Assembly (NCBI GenBank): GCA_013396635.1
Contig: WBMW01003829.1
Coordinates: 650,212 to 714,211 of the forward strand
DNA length: 64,000 bases
Source of the DNA: Penelope pileata
Taxonomy: Eukaryota; Chordata; Aves; Galliformes; Cracidae
Direction: 5' to 3'
Made by a program: the position numbers and the translations under genes. A model generated the notes under the pieces. The model was not told where the DNA came from, searched no databases, and worked only from the letters and a program-made list of their open reading frames with translations. How positions within the stretch are numbered: position 1 is the stretch's first letter; the number at the start of each line of letters is the position of its first letter. Positions 1 through 13,400 of this stretch are shown in pieces.

Positions 1-3000
1 AAAAACTATGTCTGTATTTACAGTCATCTCCATTAGATTCCTACGTTTCACTGACATAAATGATTCTGGCATTGAAGCCTCTGTGTAAGGGGAGAAATAT
101 TTACCCTTTTGTAGGTACAATGAGGAAAAAGTTTATTTTAGCCTCTAAGATCCTGTTGCGTAACAGTGGAAATGAGATCTCTTAATTCATTGACAGGGCC
201 TTTGCTCTTGGTTGGGAAGTAACGTGAGACCATGAGACATTTCTCATAACTCAGAGTGAAGCTTTTTTTTTTCCTTTTAAATGTCTGACATTTCATGTAG
301 AACTTACAGGGATTCAGGCCAAAATTATGTTTCAGGCTAATTATTCAGGCTAAAATTATGTTTCCTCCTTTCATTGTTGTTCCCGTCTCTAACTCTGCTT
401 CACATGGAGATGGTAGAGTCTGCATACAAAGCTCTGTCCTGATTTGAATCTGAGTTTCCTGGGCACATCTTGTTTTCATGCAGGAATTTTGCCTGTGCAG
501 AAGGATGGCTTTGCCATTTCTTCATGGTTTGTAGTCAAGCTCCAAAGTAATGGGCTGTGCAATGGATCGATCCCAGTGATGTTAAAATGGCTCTTCACAG
601 ATTGCCTTCAGAGCAGGTTAAGCACGTGAAGTGCACATGGCTGGACTGGCAGTTATAAACATAATTGTGAATGACATGCCAGTTTGCGTCATCTTCTTTA
701 GAGTGCTCAGATTCATATTTAATACTGTAGCTAAAAATGTGAATCTAGAAGTAACAACATAAGGCTTCTAACATGATCAAATGCGGGCGTTTAGTCCATC
801 CAAATCCTTCAGATTTATGCTGATGCTCAGTCATGGCTACTCAGCAACTTCCCTGGCTTTATGCCAGGAGGATGGCTAATGGAATAGTCTTTTTGTGATC
901 TGTTTAGCTAAATGGCTCTAATAATGTGGGATATTAGAGTAACAGATGCTGTTGACCATTCTGCAGTAGATCAAAGCCTGTATACACAGGAACTATGCAC
1001 TTCCTTTCCGAGTCACGCTTATAATTTGGAGCTTCTCATTTGTTGCTATGGTATTATATTATCAGAACAATGAGAGACAGAAATGGTAATTCTAATGAAT
1101 TAAGTCAGAAGTCCTAGTCTGTAATGATCACAGCTCAGAGCTGAAGTAATAGTTCTTTGGTGTCAGTACAAAGACAATGGGATGCTCTGTGGATCTCTTT
1201 CTGACACTGATGGCATGTGAGGATTTCCAAGACTTTAGAACTACCAGCCCAACAGAACAGTCCCCCGTTGTAAAACCTGGACAGATTTGGCTCCCTGTTC
1301 TGTTGCAGTTCTGTGTGGTCTTAGGCTAGCCCCTTATGCGGAGCTGACCAACATCTGGAATTGAATTTGCTCACTGAACTCTCAGGCTGGAGCGTGGCCA
1401 TCAGCTTCCCCTGCACCATCTCCTGCTGCCGAGGGAGTGCAGAGGTGATCAGAGAAAGTGAGAGGTGGAAGTCAAGCATCCAGCTGGCAACTCAGACTAG
1501 TTCCTCTTCTTGGGGTTTTCTTTTGTGAACCTTTTCTCAGTGGGAGCACAGCTCGTTTCATTTTTCCTGTGGTATAAAATGAGAGTGACTGACCAACAGC
1601 AGATCCCTCAGTCTAGAGAGAGAGATGCTCCAGTGGCACTCTGCTTTGTTCAAAGGGGACATGGAGCATGGAGATCTGATGTCCGTGCATCTGAGACTGG
1701 TGAAACTGTCGTGTTTCAGCTGTATATTAATTTTGTTTGTAAGAGTTTAATCAGCGTGATGATGACACCAACATGAGGATAATCTCTGAATCATGAGGGC
1801 ATTGCAAGTTGACATTAAATTCCCCAGAGACTAAAGAAAATGCCAATTACATGGATACAACTGAAAGAGCAAGGTATTTGGGGGAATTGAAAGCATTTCA
1901 CACATAATCTTAATGGGCTGCTTCAGAAACTGTAAAATCTGCTCCACTAGTGTGGCATCCTAACGTCATTAGATATGTTGTTTAATTGGCTTGGCTTTAC
2001 GTTTGGAATATAGATTGTTGCGTGGTGTGAATGCTTACATTGATATTGTTAATTATCTTGTTAATGATTTACAGAATTAGCCTGAGAACATGAGAATAAG
2101 CGTGTTATGAGCTGTAGAGTCGTATCCCAAACAGAACAGCTCTGTTTGGAGTTGAAGACTTAAGCGAAAAAGGCTGTGTTTATCCCACTGCAGGTCTAGT
2201 TAGAAGATGCACACCTCATATCCTTTGAGGAAAGAACTGCCCTGTGGCTTGCTGAAAAGAGCAGTGTTCCATTCCTGCCATAGGCCTCCTCTTCATCCTC
2301 CTTTCTCCCCAATCTGTGATCCTTATCTGCAAAGGTGAAGACGTCTCGTTTCTCTGGCTAGGCAGTGAGCTATAAACACTGCTTTTCAATGCTGGTCACA
2401 GGCACGGAGTTCACTTGAATATAGCAGTAATGTATAAGGGGTGTGTGTGAAGGAGAACGTACCAGGCTGTGGAACTCAGCAACATCTGAGAAATGACAAA
2501 ACTCAGTTTAACCTGGGTGTTTCAGCAGAACAAAGTTTGGACTGAGCAGAATTACCTGTGGGTATCTAGGGGACTCCACCAAAGAGCCAAGGGGCTGTTT
2601 CCCAGTCAGTTGTTATTGTCCACGTCAGCATTTTTTTTTTTCTTTTTAACCCGTTCTGCTGGCATGCAGAAGTTGCAACAGCAGTAATTTTGCGTGTAAG
2701 TACTGCTCTCGTGGGCAGTGACAGATGATGGCTTGCTATTGTCTGTCATTGCCCCCTGCCATCAGATTTACCAGGTTGGAAAGAGCTCTTGGAGGGAATC
2801 TTGCCAGTTGGCCTATAGATGTATCCTGCTAACACTGACAACTGATTGCTGCCTTACGGTGCCACTTGCCACAGCCGTGGCTTTGCTATTTGTTATGGAA
2901 GGAAAACTCTCCGACCTGTCAGCTGTAAGGATGGCTATAAGGGGCAGGCTGGGCTTGGCTGAGGAACGGCTGTGGGCTCTCAAAGCAGGGCTGGTAGTTG

Positions 3001-4518
3001 CCCTGATGGTTGTGGTAGGGAGACTGCAGTTACCTCTGCTATCATCAGGCATTACTGTGATGTGTACCCTACCAAGCTGGATGGGCACCTGGAGAGATGG
3101 GAGCACTACTTACATCTCAGGCTCCCACCTGCCCTGCTTGTGAGGGCTGTAGGAAAGTTCTGCCTTCTTCAGGCTGGATCTCATACTGGTGTCATTTGCA
3201 GACCAGATGTACTCTGGATTTGATCAGATCCTGTTTGGGTCTTTCATACTTGATTCTGTAGCTGTACATTAAATAGGATAACTTACATAGGCTCATTGCT
3301 TTCAGTGTAGGGAGGTCTTCTCAGGCTGACTGGAATACTTTTAGAAATTCTCATATTTCATTTTAGTTACAGTCATGGGGAATAGGAGTGTTAGTGTCTA
3401 TTTACTGTAATGTAAAGCTGAATGAACAATCCTGGTTTAAACCCAAGCTTGGATTTTTAGAGAACAAATATTCTCTTGTAACTTCTGTCTATGTACTTTT
3501 CCCTGAGCTTAATAGCTGAGGTGAAGATGCAGTCACCCATGTTGGCTTGAAGACTCGGCCATATTCTGATGTGGGTAAATCAAGTTACCTGTTTTATTTT
3601 AGAGGGAAATCATATGCGCATTCTACCCTCCCCCCCGAGACTGTCTAAAAGGATATTCTGGAGTTTTAGATGTGTCATAAACATAGATCTGTATGTGTGC
3701 TTTTCTTTTTGTTGCCCTCCTCAACTCTCAAGAAGTTAATACATCTGTGAAATGAATGATGTCACCAAAGAGGCTTGAATATCTTTGGCTGATATCCTTA
3801 TGATACAAATGGCACTGTTTGTTCCAGTGAGTCAATTCCAATCAGACAGCTACTAATTAATAAACGATTGCATAAATCAACAGGATCAAAAAACACAATA
3901 TATTGCAAGATGATCTAAAAATCTTTTCTTAACTCTGTATTCTATCAAACTGATGTCTGCTGACCCTGAAGTGAATGATTTATTTAATACTCTTACAGAA
4001 TGTAGAAGAGCCTTTTCCTATTACATTAAGTGTTGTTTTGACCTGTCCTTTCCTTGAATGTCTTCTGTGTCCTCTAATCTCTTTTCTGTTTTCTGTAGAG
4101 AGCAAGTGGCTTAGTAATGGTGTATAAGAGAAGCTTCAGTAGGTTGGAATCGTGTCAGAGTTGTCTGGTAACGTGTGGCGTGGTGCTGCGCTGATGCTAG
4201 GCAAGTGCTGGTGTGTGGGGCTGAGGGCAGGAGTGAGGGGGGACCTGGGGACAGAGGAGTGCTGCCTGTTACCTAGAAATCTCAGAGCTACAAGCAGACT
4301 TGTGGTTAGCATCCACTTCCAAATGTTGTGCTGCTGACAAACAGCTGCTGGCCTTAGATCAGGAAGCAAATAACTAATGAATGTAGGATTAAAGTGTAAA
4401 AATAGAGGGGAAAAAAACCACAAAACAGCCACCAGACTTCCCATTACAATCTAACCTAATGGTTACAGCTATTTCCTTTAAACTCTGGGATCTTTTTCAA
4501 TTAGACTGTTTTCTAAGT
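1..4518. other. Non-coding stretch, no gene recognised
   Basis: This is AT-leaning unique sequence with scattered stop codons in all frames. I see no splice-bounded coding block and no recognisable interspersed repeat. The longest open frame (2718-3143, plus strand, 141 codons) has no recognisable domain and lies in a GC-richer patch, as does an overlapping antisense frame, so I treat both as chance. Small features are the 31-bp-period duplication at 313-364, an interrupted T tract at 2631-2646 and a short C run at 3629-3636. Confidence 0.75.
313..364. repeat. Imperfect tandem duplication, 31-bp period
   Basis: The 21-bp string at 313-333 recurs at 344-364 with one C/T difference (TTCAGGCCAAAATT versus TTCAGGCTAAAATT, both continuing ATGTTTC). 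The 10 bases between the copies partly repeat the unit again (TTCAGGCTAA at 331-340). This looks like a local replication-slippage duplication and not a transposon. Confidence 0.85.
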
Positions 4519-5125
4519 ATCATAGAATAGTTTGAGATGGAAGGGACCTTAAAGATCATGTCCATCCAACCCCCTGCAGCGGGCAGGGCTGCCCCCCACC
4601 AGCTCAGGCTGCCCACGGCCCATCCAGCCTGTGCCTGGGCACCTCTAGGGATGGGGCCCCTGTTGCTTCTCTGGGCAGCTGTGCCAGGGCCTTGCTGCCA
4701 TCTGAGTAAAGCATTTCCTTTCAACATCTATCCTATCTCTCCCCTCTTTTACTTTAAAACCCTTCCCCTTTGTCCTGTCACTATCTGCCTCTGTAAAAAA
4801 GGTCACTCTCCATCTGTTTTATAAGCTCCCCTCAAGTACTGGGATGCCACAGTGAGGACTCCCTGCAGCCTTCTCTTATGCAGGGCTCCAGGTGGGGCCT
4901 CACAAGGACAGAGCAGAGGGGGACAATCCCTTCTCTCTCCCTGCTGCCACCCCTCTGTTGATGCAGCCCAGGATACTGTTGGCCTTCTGGGCTGCAGGCG
5001 CACACTGCTGGCTCGTGTCCAGCTTTCTGTCCACCAGAATCCCCAAGCCCCTCCCTGCAGGGCTGCTCTCAAGGAGTTCTTCTCCCTGTCTGTACACATC
5101 TGGGATTGCCCTGACTCCTCCTCCT
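4519..5125 (-). mobile_element. CR1 non-LTR retrotransposon fragment, internally deleted
   Basis: On the plus strand this reads as the antisense of a CR1 LINE. It opens with the typical terminal string CATAGAATAG followed by GGAAGGGACCTTAAAGATCA and runs on through characteristic blocks (GGGCAGGGCTGCC, CATCCAGCCTG, TTGTCCTGTCACTA, GATGCAGCCCAGGATAC). On the minus strand, part of the ORF2 reverse transcriptase C-terminal region is still readable at about 4936-5080 (LGILVDRKLDTSQQC, then KANSILGCI). A second block, SQYLRGAYKTDGE near 4803-4845, is in a different frame, so the copy is frameshifted and dead. From my knowledge of the family, roughly 150 bp that normally separates the CTTCTCTTC block from the CTCCAGGTGGGGCCTCAC block is missing at about 4878-4888. 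The low-coordinate edge is the 3' end and is sharp. The 5' truncation point is unclear and could lie anywhere from about 5115 to 5200. Confidence 0.93.
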
Positions 5126-8100
5126 GTTCTGAGCTGAGGGTCCAGTCTCCTCGGTCCTGCATGTTATTGCGGTCTGTCACCTCAGGGTTGCAAGCTAGTT
5201 TACTGTCCCTGTGCAGGGACTTAGGACAGGGCTGGCAGTGTGCCCGTGTCAGTGCACAGCACTACACATCTCTCCCTCAGATTCCTGGATTCTATGCAGC
5301 CTGGTGACTTCCTCTCCCAGCCTGGCTGCTTGCTCGAGGGGTTCATTGAGCTGGGCACACTTGCAGCTGAGCATGGGAAAGGTCTTCCACTGAAATAGAG
5401 AAGAAAAAAATCCCTTTTTTTTTTTTAAGCAGTGGTGTAAATTTCTGTGCCTCTGAAAATTCAGTCATACAGTATTTTAAGTGGGTTCATGTTGTGCATG
5501 CTGTCAAAATAGAAAAGCAGTTATGAGGCTTGTCCTTTGAAGATGAATAGATTTCCAGAGATAAGCTTGCTTTCTGTTGTCTTAGATTTGTGGGCAGAGA
5601 TTTTTCCGTTGCAAAAGGGCCATCTTGGGAGAAGACAAGTGACAATTCCAGAATATCACCTTCATCAGTGCACAGCTGTGTGGAAGTTCGTGTACTCAGG
5701 CCTTTGAGCTTTGTCTGGTCTGCTGCATGAAATAAGGAAGAATCATGCTCAGGGGCTTCTGGCTTTTGCCAGATGTGTGGTGCTTAATTCAGTGTCTCTA
5801 GCAGTGTTCTTGCTTTGTGGTGGCTGGTTTTGTAATGTGGACACGGGCTCTTCCACCTCTTATGCTGCTGTTCATGTGCTGCATAGTGTGAGGTGCTGCT
5901 GATGAGAAGCAGAGCCCTGCAGTTGTAGTTTGTCCATGCAAATTGATTCCCAAGGCTCAGGGAAGCCACTGAAAGCTCTCACCCAGAAGATGCGAGTGGC
6001 ACCAAGGCTCCCACACTCCTTACAGGCTCACATGGGGCATCGGAAGCGGCAGAGGGAGAACAGAGCGGGTGATGCTGGCTCCCAAGGGAGGCCCATGGGG
6101 GCCAAATGAAATGCTGGCAGAGCTGTGTGTGTTGTGCAGTGGCCTTGGCAGCACCCAAGTAATCCAGAATCCTCAGACTGGAAGTGGAGGCAGTTCTGTG
6201 GTTGGTTGGCTGGCTGTTTTGGATGTGTGCGTACCAGTCCATGAAGGGTGTCTAGCACAGACACGGCACTCTGCCCGTAACTTTTGTCTAAAACAAATGT
6301 ATTTCACAAATTACGTAACCAGTTTTGTAGCAGACAGATGCTGATCTCTGTGAAGTGGTGTGGCTGCACTGTGCCACTCGGTGCAGGCACACAGAAGCCC
6401 GCTCTGCCTGCAGCATGGGATACTGTTGTCCAAACACTGGTAGTGGGATGTGGAGCAAGTGCTGTTGGGCATCTTTGTTGCTGATGATAGGGAAAAGTGA
6501 CTCACTGAGCATACAGCTACATTGTTAAAGCAGGATTCACTGCAGGTTATGAGTTTGGGGAGGGGAGAGAGGGAAGAAGGGTTTGATTTGGTCGGCATGG
6601 TCTCCCCCCTGCTTACTGTTTGTGTGAGCAAGGCTTCTTGCTGCTTGATGCTGTAGCTGTTGACTGAACTCCTCCTGCCTTTTCCTGCTGGCTGCTGTTA
6701 GACAGGTTCCTCTCTACAATTTGTCCTTCTGGCAGCGACGCTTCATTCCTTGACAATTTAAGAATCAATTAAAACAGTGCAGATATTGAGGCTGATTTCC
6801 TCATTGCCTGTAGCTGTCTAATCCTGGTGTGGAAGATCAAGTGGCTTGAGTAATTTGTAATTTCCTGGGGACCTCTCCAAGCAGAGGACTGACCTTCTTT
6901 CCTTTGCTGTAATACCATGGAGATACAGGAACGGGAATGTCATGTGAGGCAGCACCATGTGCAGCATATTAAATTATGGCAGATTCTTTCAGCGGTAAGT
7001 GTATTTTTTGCTAGGCTTTTTTGAGCTTCCTGTAGTCAGATGAAATTTGGCTTCACCTGTTGATGGCCTGTCTGTAGAAGGGATTGATGGGCCACCAGGC
7101 AGCCTCTGTCAGAATCGTGGCATTGTCTGCCAGAAGCTAAATGGCCTCGTTGCCTCATGGTATCTTCTGGGACACAGCACTTTTCCTCCCACCAAGGACT
7201 CATTTTTGCAGAGCGGAGGCTTTGTTTTACCATCTCCTGGCTGTGCAGAGAGCATTAGAGGCTCCTGGAACTGCGAGATCAGATTTTCCTGTCTGAGATC
7301 TCCAGGCATCTCTTCAGTGACACTGAAGATACAGCTGTACCGCTGCTGTGGGAGCAGGTGGTGGTAAGCAGCAGTCCAGTGTGAGTAGGGTCACTTCATG
7401 CCCTTGAAGAGCGAGTGTAAAAGCACTTCAGAAAGTGGGAAGGTGCGCTGGGACAACCTTAGTCTGAAACCATTTGAGTCTTTGCAGACTTTGTGAGGGC
7501 GTGTCTTGTTTGGCTGGTTGTTTTCTGGCCATAGCGTGCGCTTTTGTGGATAAACATTAGCTCTGTGTCTGAATCTTCTCCCCAGGGCATTTGGCTTCCG
7601 CTTTCTGCAGGTGAATAGTAACCAGGCATAATTTAGCAAAGGAAAGGATTTCTGCCAGCTCTGTATAATCCACACCTGTTGCTACCAGTGTAATCATTAA
7701 CTTAGCCTTTTAAGTAACTGGAAATCATTATCAGCACAGAGGATATTAGGTACTAACAAAACTTCCAGGAGTGTCAAGTTCTCTTAGAGTGCTTTTGTAG
7801 CTGATCGTTTCTAACACCTGTGACCTGCTGAAAAGTTTCATGCCTACAGGACACTGAACTTCTATAGGGGTGTGTGTGAAAATGAAACAAGAAAATCTGT
7901 AAACAAGGGAATGACTTGGTGCTTTCTCTGTTATTGCCATTAAAATTTCCTCAGCAGCTGAGAAGATTTCATAGTGTGGTTCTTTTCCTAGCAGCAAGCA
8001 CTAAGAAGCCTTTCAGTAGTCACTGGCCCACTGGAGTTGCCTGACCTGTGGGGTGAGCTCCTTTATGTCTAAAAAGAGCTGGGTTTGTACTGCACCTTTC

Positions 8101-10470
8101 CTTTCAGTGATTTAGACATAGACAGACGAGCAATATGATATTCTGTTTTTAGTTTCACCAAAAATTTAGGCGAGCACTTGTCTTCTGCCTTCTATCCAGC
8201 ATTGTTAGACTTGGCTGGAATTGCTCATGTGCTAGTGAAGTGTGAGCAGAGTGGCAGGCCTGGGGGAAGCACGGAACGGACAATCTACCATCCCATAAAC
8301 CTTGTTTGCAGCAAGTGAAGTTAAAAGGTTTCACACAGGGTAGGTACTGCAGTCCCTTCAGCATACAGTTGCATTTAGATGGTAAATCATGCGCTGGGAT
8401 TCTGCCTTTTGAGTTGTCAGAGTAGCACACAAACATTGTCCAGTTAAGTAGTCATATACTAAAAAACAGAACAAAAACAAAACCAAGCAACCAACCAAAA
8501 AAATCACCTCTGTGATTTATCCTCAGTGTGAAGGGAAATGCTTTCATCGTGTCATTGCAGAGGGGGTCTTGTTTGCAGCAATGCTTCTTGAGACGAGAGC
8601 CATCGGCAGCATGTGGCAGAGAAGGTGAGGTGGAAATCACATTCTGCTTTCAGCTGCTTCATGGGTGGTGGTAGGGAATGTGGAAGCAGAGCCTTTGAAG
8701 TGCATGGCAACAGGACGGGAGGCAATGAGCATGTGTGGTAGCCAAGGAAATTCAAACTGGGAGCCAGGAAATTTCTCACCCAGGAGTGTGTTCTAATGCT
8801 GAAATAAATTGCTCTGAGAGGTTGTGGGACCTCTGCAGCAATATTCAGATCCTGAGTGGATGGGGCACGAAGCAACTCGGTCTGATGCTCATGCTGCTTG
8901 CTTCTGAGCAGGGCCTGAACTGGGCAAATCACTGGTTCTCTGAAAGCTAGTATGATTTCCAGAGCTCGAGATACAGCCCACTATGTTGACCAAATAAAAT
9001 GCTGCATGTGATAAATTAATGAGTATGCTCCCTTACTTTTAGGATGAATGACCTGCTAGATTAAATGGGTATGAAGATGAAAACTGGAGTTGGGACTTGA
9101 GGGGGAAAAAGAAAGCTGCCATGAATTGAACTATGGAGGGTTGATGAGGAGTCATGTTGAACGTGGTACATCTTAGCTGGTCGCCTCTTTTTTGCTTCAG
9201 TTTAAGACAGAAACTTTCTGATAGCCAAATCCTAGTTCAACACACAGTCCTGAATAATGTAGGTCGTGGATTGTAGTGTGAGGTCTTGCTTGCATTAGCT
9301 TCTGCGTGCTCTGAGGCACTACCTTTGCTTTGAAAGTTTCTCAGCAAGTTTGGGCCATTGCTGAAGTCTGTTTTCTGCTAAGAAAAGTAGAAATACTGGG
9401 TAGAAAAGTTGACTTGATCCTTCATGACTGACTGGAGTAGTTGATGAAAATAAATTTACATCGTTAAGGCTGACAGCAATACAACCTGGCATCTTGTCAA
9501 GTTCATTGCATTACTTTGCAAGGGACTGGTTTATATGAAACCTGCAGCATTTGTGTTTAATTCATCAAATGAGGGCTATTGAAAGCTTCCACAGGTGCTT
9601 TGCACTAGCCTTGACATTGTAACATTTTTATATAATTAAGACAAAAGGTGCAGTTAAAAGAATTTCTTAGCTTGGACACACAAATTTCATGGCTGCAGCT
9701 GAGCAAATGAAACATTTTTCAAGGCATTTGCTGAATACAGTGATTGTGGCAGATGGCATTGTCTTTATTTTTTGAAAGATTAAAGCATATCTAGGTGGAT
9801 CTACAAGAGCCGCAGCACCAGAATTCACTTTAGAGTTGTTTGAATATTATCTTGGTGTTAGTAGGTACTTCAGTAAATAGAAAATATTTTTAAGATCACA
9901 GCTTTAAATTCAGTGTGAGTCATTGGAGATGCTCCATTATTTTAGGATGGCTGATACCTGAGATTTAAGAATTACTGAGCTGTACTATTTGCTTAGTTTG
10001 TGCAAATATGCAGTTGAGGTGAAATAATGAAAACTTGTCTAATAGTACAATGCCAAAGAATGTAATATAGACACTTTTAATAGAGTGTTTTTAGTAGAAA
10101 TTAGAGCAATTTTGTTTTATAAGGATCTCTTTGTGTTCTTTCTCAAAGCGAATGCTCCAGTATGGTGTCACATACTGTAAAATTCCAGGATTTTTAATGC
10201 AGTCCTTGGAAATTTGTTGCAAACCTTTACTCAATAAAAATAGGATTGAGCCTGTCCCTAACAGGGATTCTGTCCTTTGGATGAAATATTAAACCAAGGT
10301 CCCTTCTGCTGTGAAGAAATAGTTCCCTTGGAAAGGGCAGGCTGTAACCTTGGGGGATGGGCTGAGATCCCTCTGTCATGTTGTGATGCTCTGTGCTGCA
10401 CAATGAATGCTACAGCACTGTGCTCCTGCCCTCCTGCAAGTCCCACATGGAAGCAGCTCACATACTTGGC
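5126..10470. other. Non-coding stretch, no gene recognised
   Basis: The sequence is unique. The first 250 bases could include a further diverged part of the preceding CR1, but I cannot match them to the family with confidence. There is a T12 run at 5415-5426 and an A-rich stretch at 8461-8504. The segment at about 9430-9790 is AT-rich, repeat-free and rich in TAAT-like cores, and could hold a conserved element, although nothing in it is diagnostic. Open frames are all short. Confidence 0.7.
8461..8504. repeat. A-rich low-complexity tract
   Basis: This is an A-rich run broken by single C and G bases (AAAAACAAAACC, then two CAACC units). No upstream sequence resembles a processed transcript, so I do not read it as a retrocopy tail. 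Confidence 0.8.
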
Positions 10471-10494
10471 TGAATGGGATCCTGAATGGGATCC
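10471..10494. repeat. Perfect 12-bp tandem duplication
   Basis: The unit TGAATGGGATCC occurs twice with no mismatch and no spacer, and the following TG starts a third unit. This is a recent local duplication. It makes a repeated Glu-Trp-Asp-Pro in one overlapping open frame, which I regard as a by-product. Confidence 0.9.
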
Positions 10495-13400
10495 TGCTCT
10501 GTGCCTGGGCATCCTATGGCACTGCAAGACAAATAATGTGCGCTTCACATTTAAAGACTCAAGCTGAATGCAAAAAGTGTCTTTAATAGTTGCCAGCTGA
10601 AGGCTTTTTTGTGTTGACTATTACGCAACTTCTTACTAGACATTTAGAAACCAGTGGAAGTTTAGGATGAGGGTTTTTTTTTTTTCTTTTTTTTTTATGC
10701 TAACCTAATATATTAGTTCAGGACATAATTACTTGGAAGGTTTAGTAGTGTGTGGTGTTGAGAAACCTTGAAACTGCTCCAGCATTTCCATATAGTCATT
10801 ACCCACGTTATAGCATTTCAAGAATGAAAACTTTTTTTCCAGTTCATGCAGCATTTTTGCTTTATTCCTTTCCTCTAATGTCAGCTTTTATGTTAGATGC
10901 AATATATATTTCTGATTATAAAGCATGCTGTTGTGTTTTGCATAGAGAATAATAGTAAACAAATTACTATTGGCTTGTTATACATCAACTCCAGAAATTT
11001 CAGCCATTTGAGCCCTCTGCTTGTTTTACTATGTGTATTTGCTTGTGTTGAATGTGTTCCAGCTCTTCATTTCCCAAGACATATAATATTGGTGAAATTC
11101 CATGGGAAAGGGTTGTTTTGGGTATGTAAACACACAGTATTTTTAGAGCTCAGAAAGAGCAGGCACTGAAGTTGTGGAGGTTGCACACATCTGCACAGCG
11201 TGCTCATGGACCTTCCTCTAGGCAGCACGGCGTGTTGGGGTGTCACGAGATCCTCTTGTTCAGAGATTGTCTTCCCCAATAGTTTCATCCATGTTGATGA
11301 AGTCAGGAGGAAACAACTTTGCCATTATTTCCTGGATGATGCGTATTTACCTCCTAGAAAAGTTATGCAATAAATAAAGCAAGACTTGGCCTGGCCAAGT
11401 TTGATGGAAAGTTCCAAAGAAAAATGTCCATGGACAGTCAGTGTTTTTCCTTGAAGTTTTTGTTACACTTGCTAAAAAGAGAAGTAGACATGTAAACAAA
11501 CAAGACAAGCTTAAGGCAAGCTAAACATGGAGATTTATTTTCCAAATAATTAGATATTTATTATGAAATGTGCAATTTGCAAGTACTTCTTGCAAGATAA
11601 ACAATAGCTGCCAGGAGAAACAGCAAATTGAAGTGCATTCACTACTGTCCCAAACATTTCAGTTTCCAGCTGGTGTTTTGTCCTTAAGCCAGTAACCAAG
11701 CCTTAACGTAGCATGCTAATTTAAAGATGTTTTGTTGTCCCTGGGTTTAGCAGTTCCTCCGTTTGGCTGAGCCAGCATGAGTTTCTCCCTCTGCACCTTC
11801 TGCACATGGTCACCCAGCAAACCTGTCTCCAGGCGGCCTCACTGAGCACGCTTGGGCTGCTACGTGCAGTGGGCATGGGGTGCTGGCAGTGTCCCCCGGA
11901 GGAGAGGACAGTGACCTCAGCTCCAGTCTGCACCAGGGCCGTAAACTCCAATGCCATGAGAAAAGTAGTCGGAATAGTCTGAAAGGGCATTTCTGAGCAC
12001 CCTTCTAGGAGTGCTTACAGAGAGCCTGCAACGTGGATGAGTCTCTCTCTTGACCAAGCTGCTCTCTAGGGCTCTGTGCAAGCAGAGATTTCCATCAAAT
12101 CTTCACTCCCAAATACTGAGGGATTGGAGGCTGAGGGACCTGTGTGCCCCAACGGCTGACTCTGTGGCCAGGGCTGACCTTAGCAGGAAGGATACAAAAT
12201 CAGCTCATTGACTCATTGAGTGATGACAGGGCTGCCAAATCACTGCAAGGAGGGAGGGTTTTTTTGTTTGGGCCTTGTGTGTGTGTGGACACTGAGGGAG
12301 GGGTGTATTGGGATTGCTTGTTTAACACTTGAAAGAGGGGTTTTGCAGGAAGTCAGCGAGTCCTGTATGAAGTTGCTTTTGCTGAGACCCCTGTAAGATA
12401 TTACCATAGAAGTCAGTATGCTGTTAAGCCCTCCTTCCCACCATCGTGCTGTTGCTTTCCCAAGAACCTTCCTGTAGTCCCACCCTGCTATGTCTTCTAT
12501 GTCTAGAAGCACTGGAGAAGCAGCGCGCACTGTCCACAGCACAGTTATTCTTGCTCCTTCCAGTCTTTACCGTGCTGAACAAAAAGAGATGTTATATTTT
12601 TCATGTCTTTTGATGAACTTTGGAAAAGTTCTGTTCTTTTGGAAAAAATTTTTAGAGTTGTACATTGGAAATTCAGTGATTGTCTTCTAGATAACAAGTC
12701 TGAAATGTGTCTGCTTTCAGAGAGCACTGTCTCAGATGCTTAACATTTTAAAATGCCATTATAAACAAACAGTCCTTGGCAGTATTTGCTGGAGATGTCA
12801 CTGCCAAATTAAGGTAAAAGTCATGTAACAGACTGTCTGGTTCGTATGGCAGAGAGAATGACAAGTTCTGCCTTTCTGAGGCTTTTTAGAGACCTGGAAG
12901 GTTGCATCCGTTCTCAGGCAGTGAAAGGATTTGGCTCCGTGCAGCAAAATACCCAGCAAGTGGCAAACTTAGAGCATGCTGAGCAGGGGAAGGAGAAAAG
13001 GATCGCAGAGATGCTTGTCTCTCTTTGAAGTACGTGGGATAAGCACTTCAACAGGAACTCCTCAGGTACTGTGAATGGAGAACTGCCTCTGGAATATTTT
13101 ACAGTGTTCAATAGGCTGCTGAGGGATTTTCTGGAGGCCTTTTTAAATTTCTTCTTTAATTTTTAAATAAGTGGAAAAGCCTAAAAGGCACTGAGAGGGA
13201 CAATCACTGTAAAGGGCAGCTGCTGCTGGTGTCACTTCCCCTAGTGATTAGGGTGGGAAGTGTAGAGACAGAGTCCTCATTCACAGGAATTTGTCTTTTT
13301 GACCAGCAAAAGAAAAAAAAAATACTGTCTCTTGAATAGTTTAGGGGGATTTCAGAAATGTACATGACTTCAACAGCACAGGTCATACTTGGAGTGAAGA

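Noticed and set aside
4217..4250. G-quadruplex near a run of G tracts
   Set aside because: One loop is nine bases, outside the standard rule, so it is much weaker than the motif at 58617-58643.
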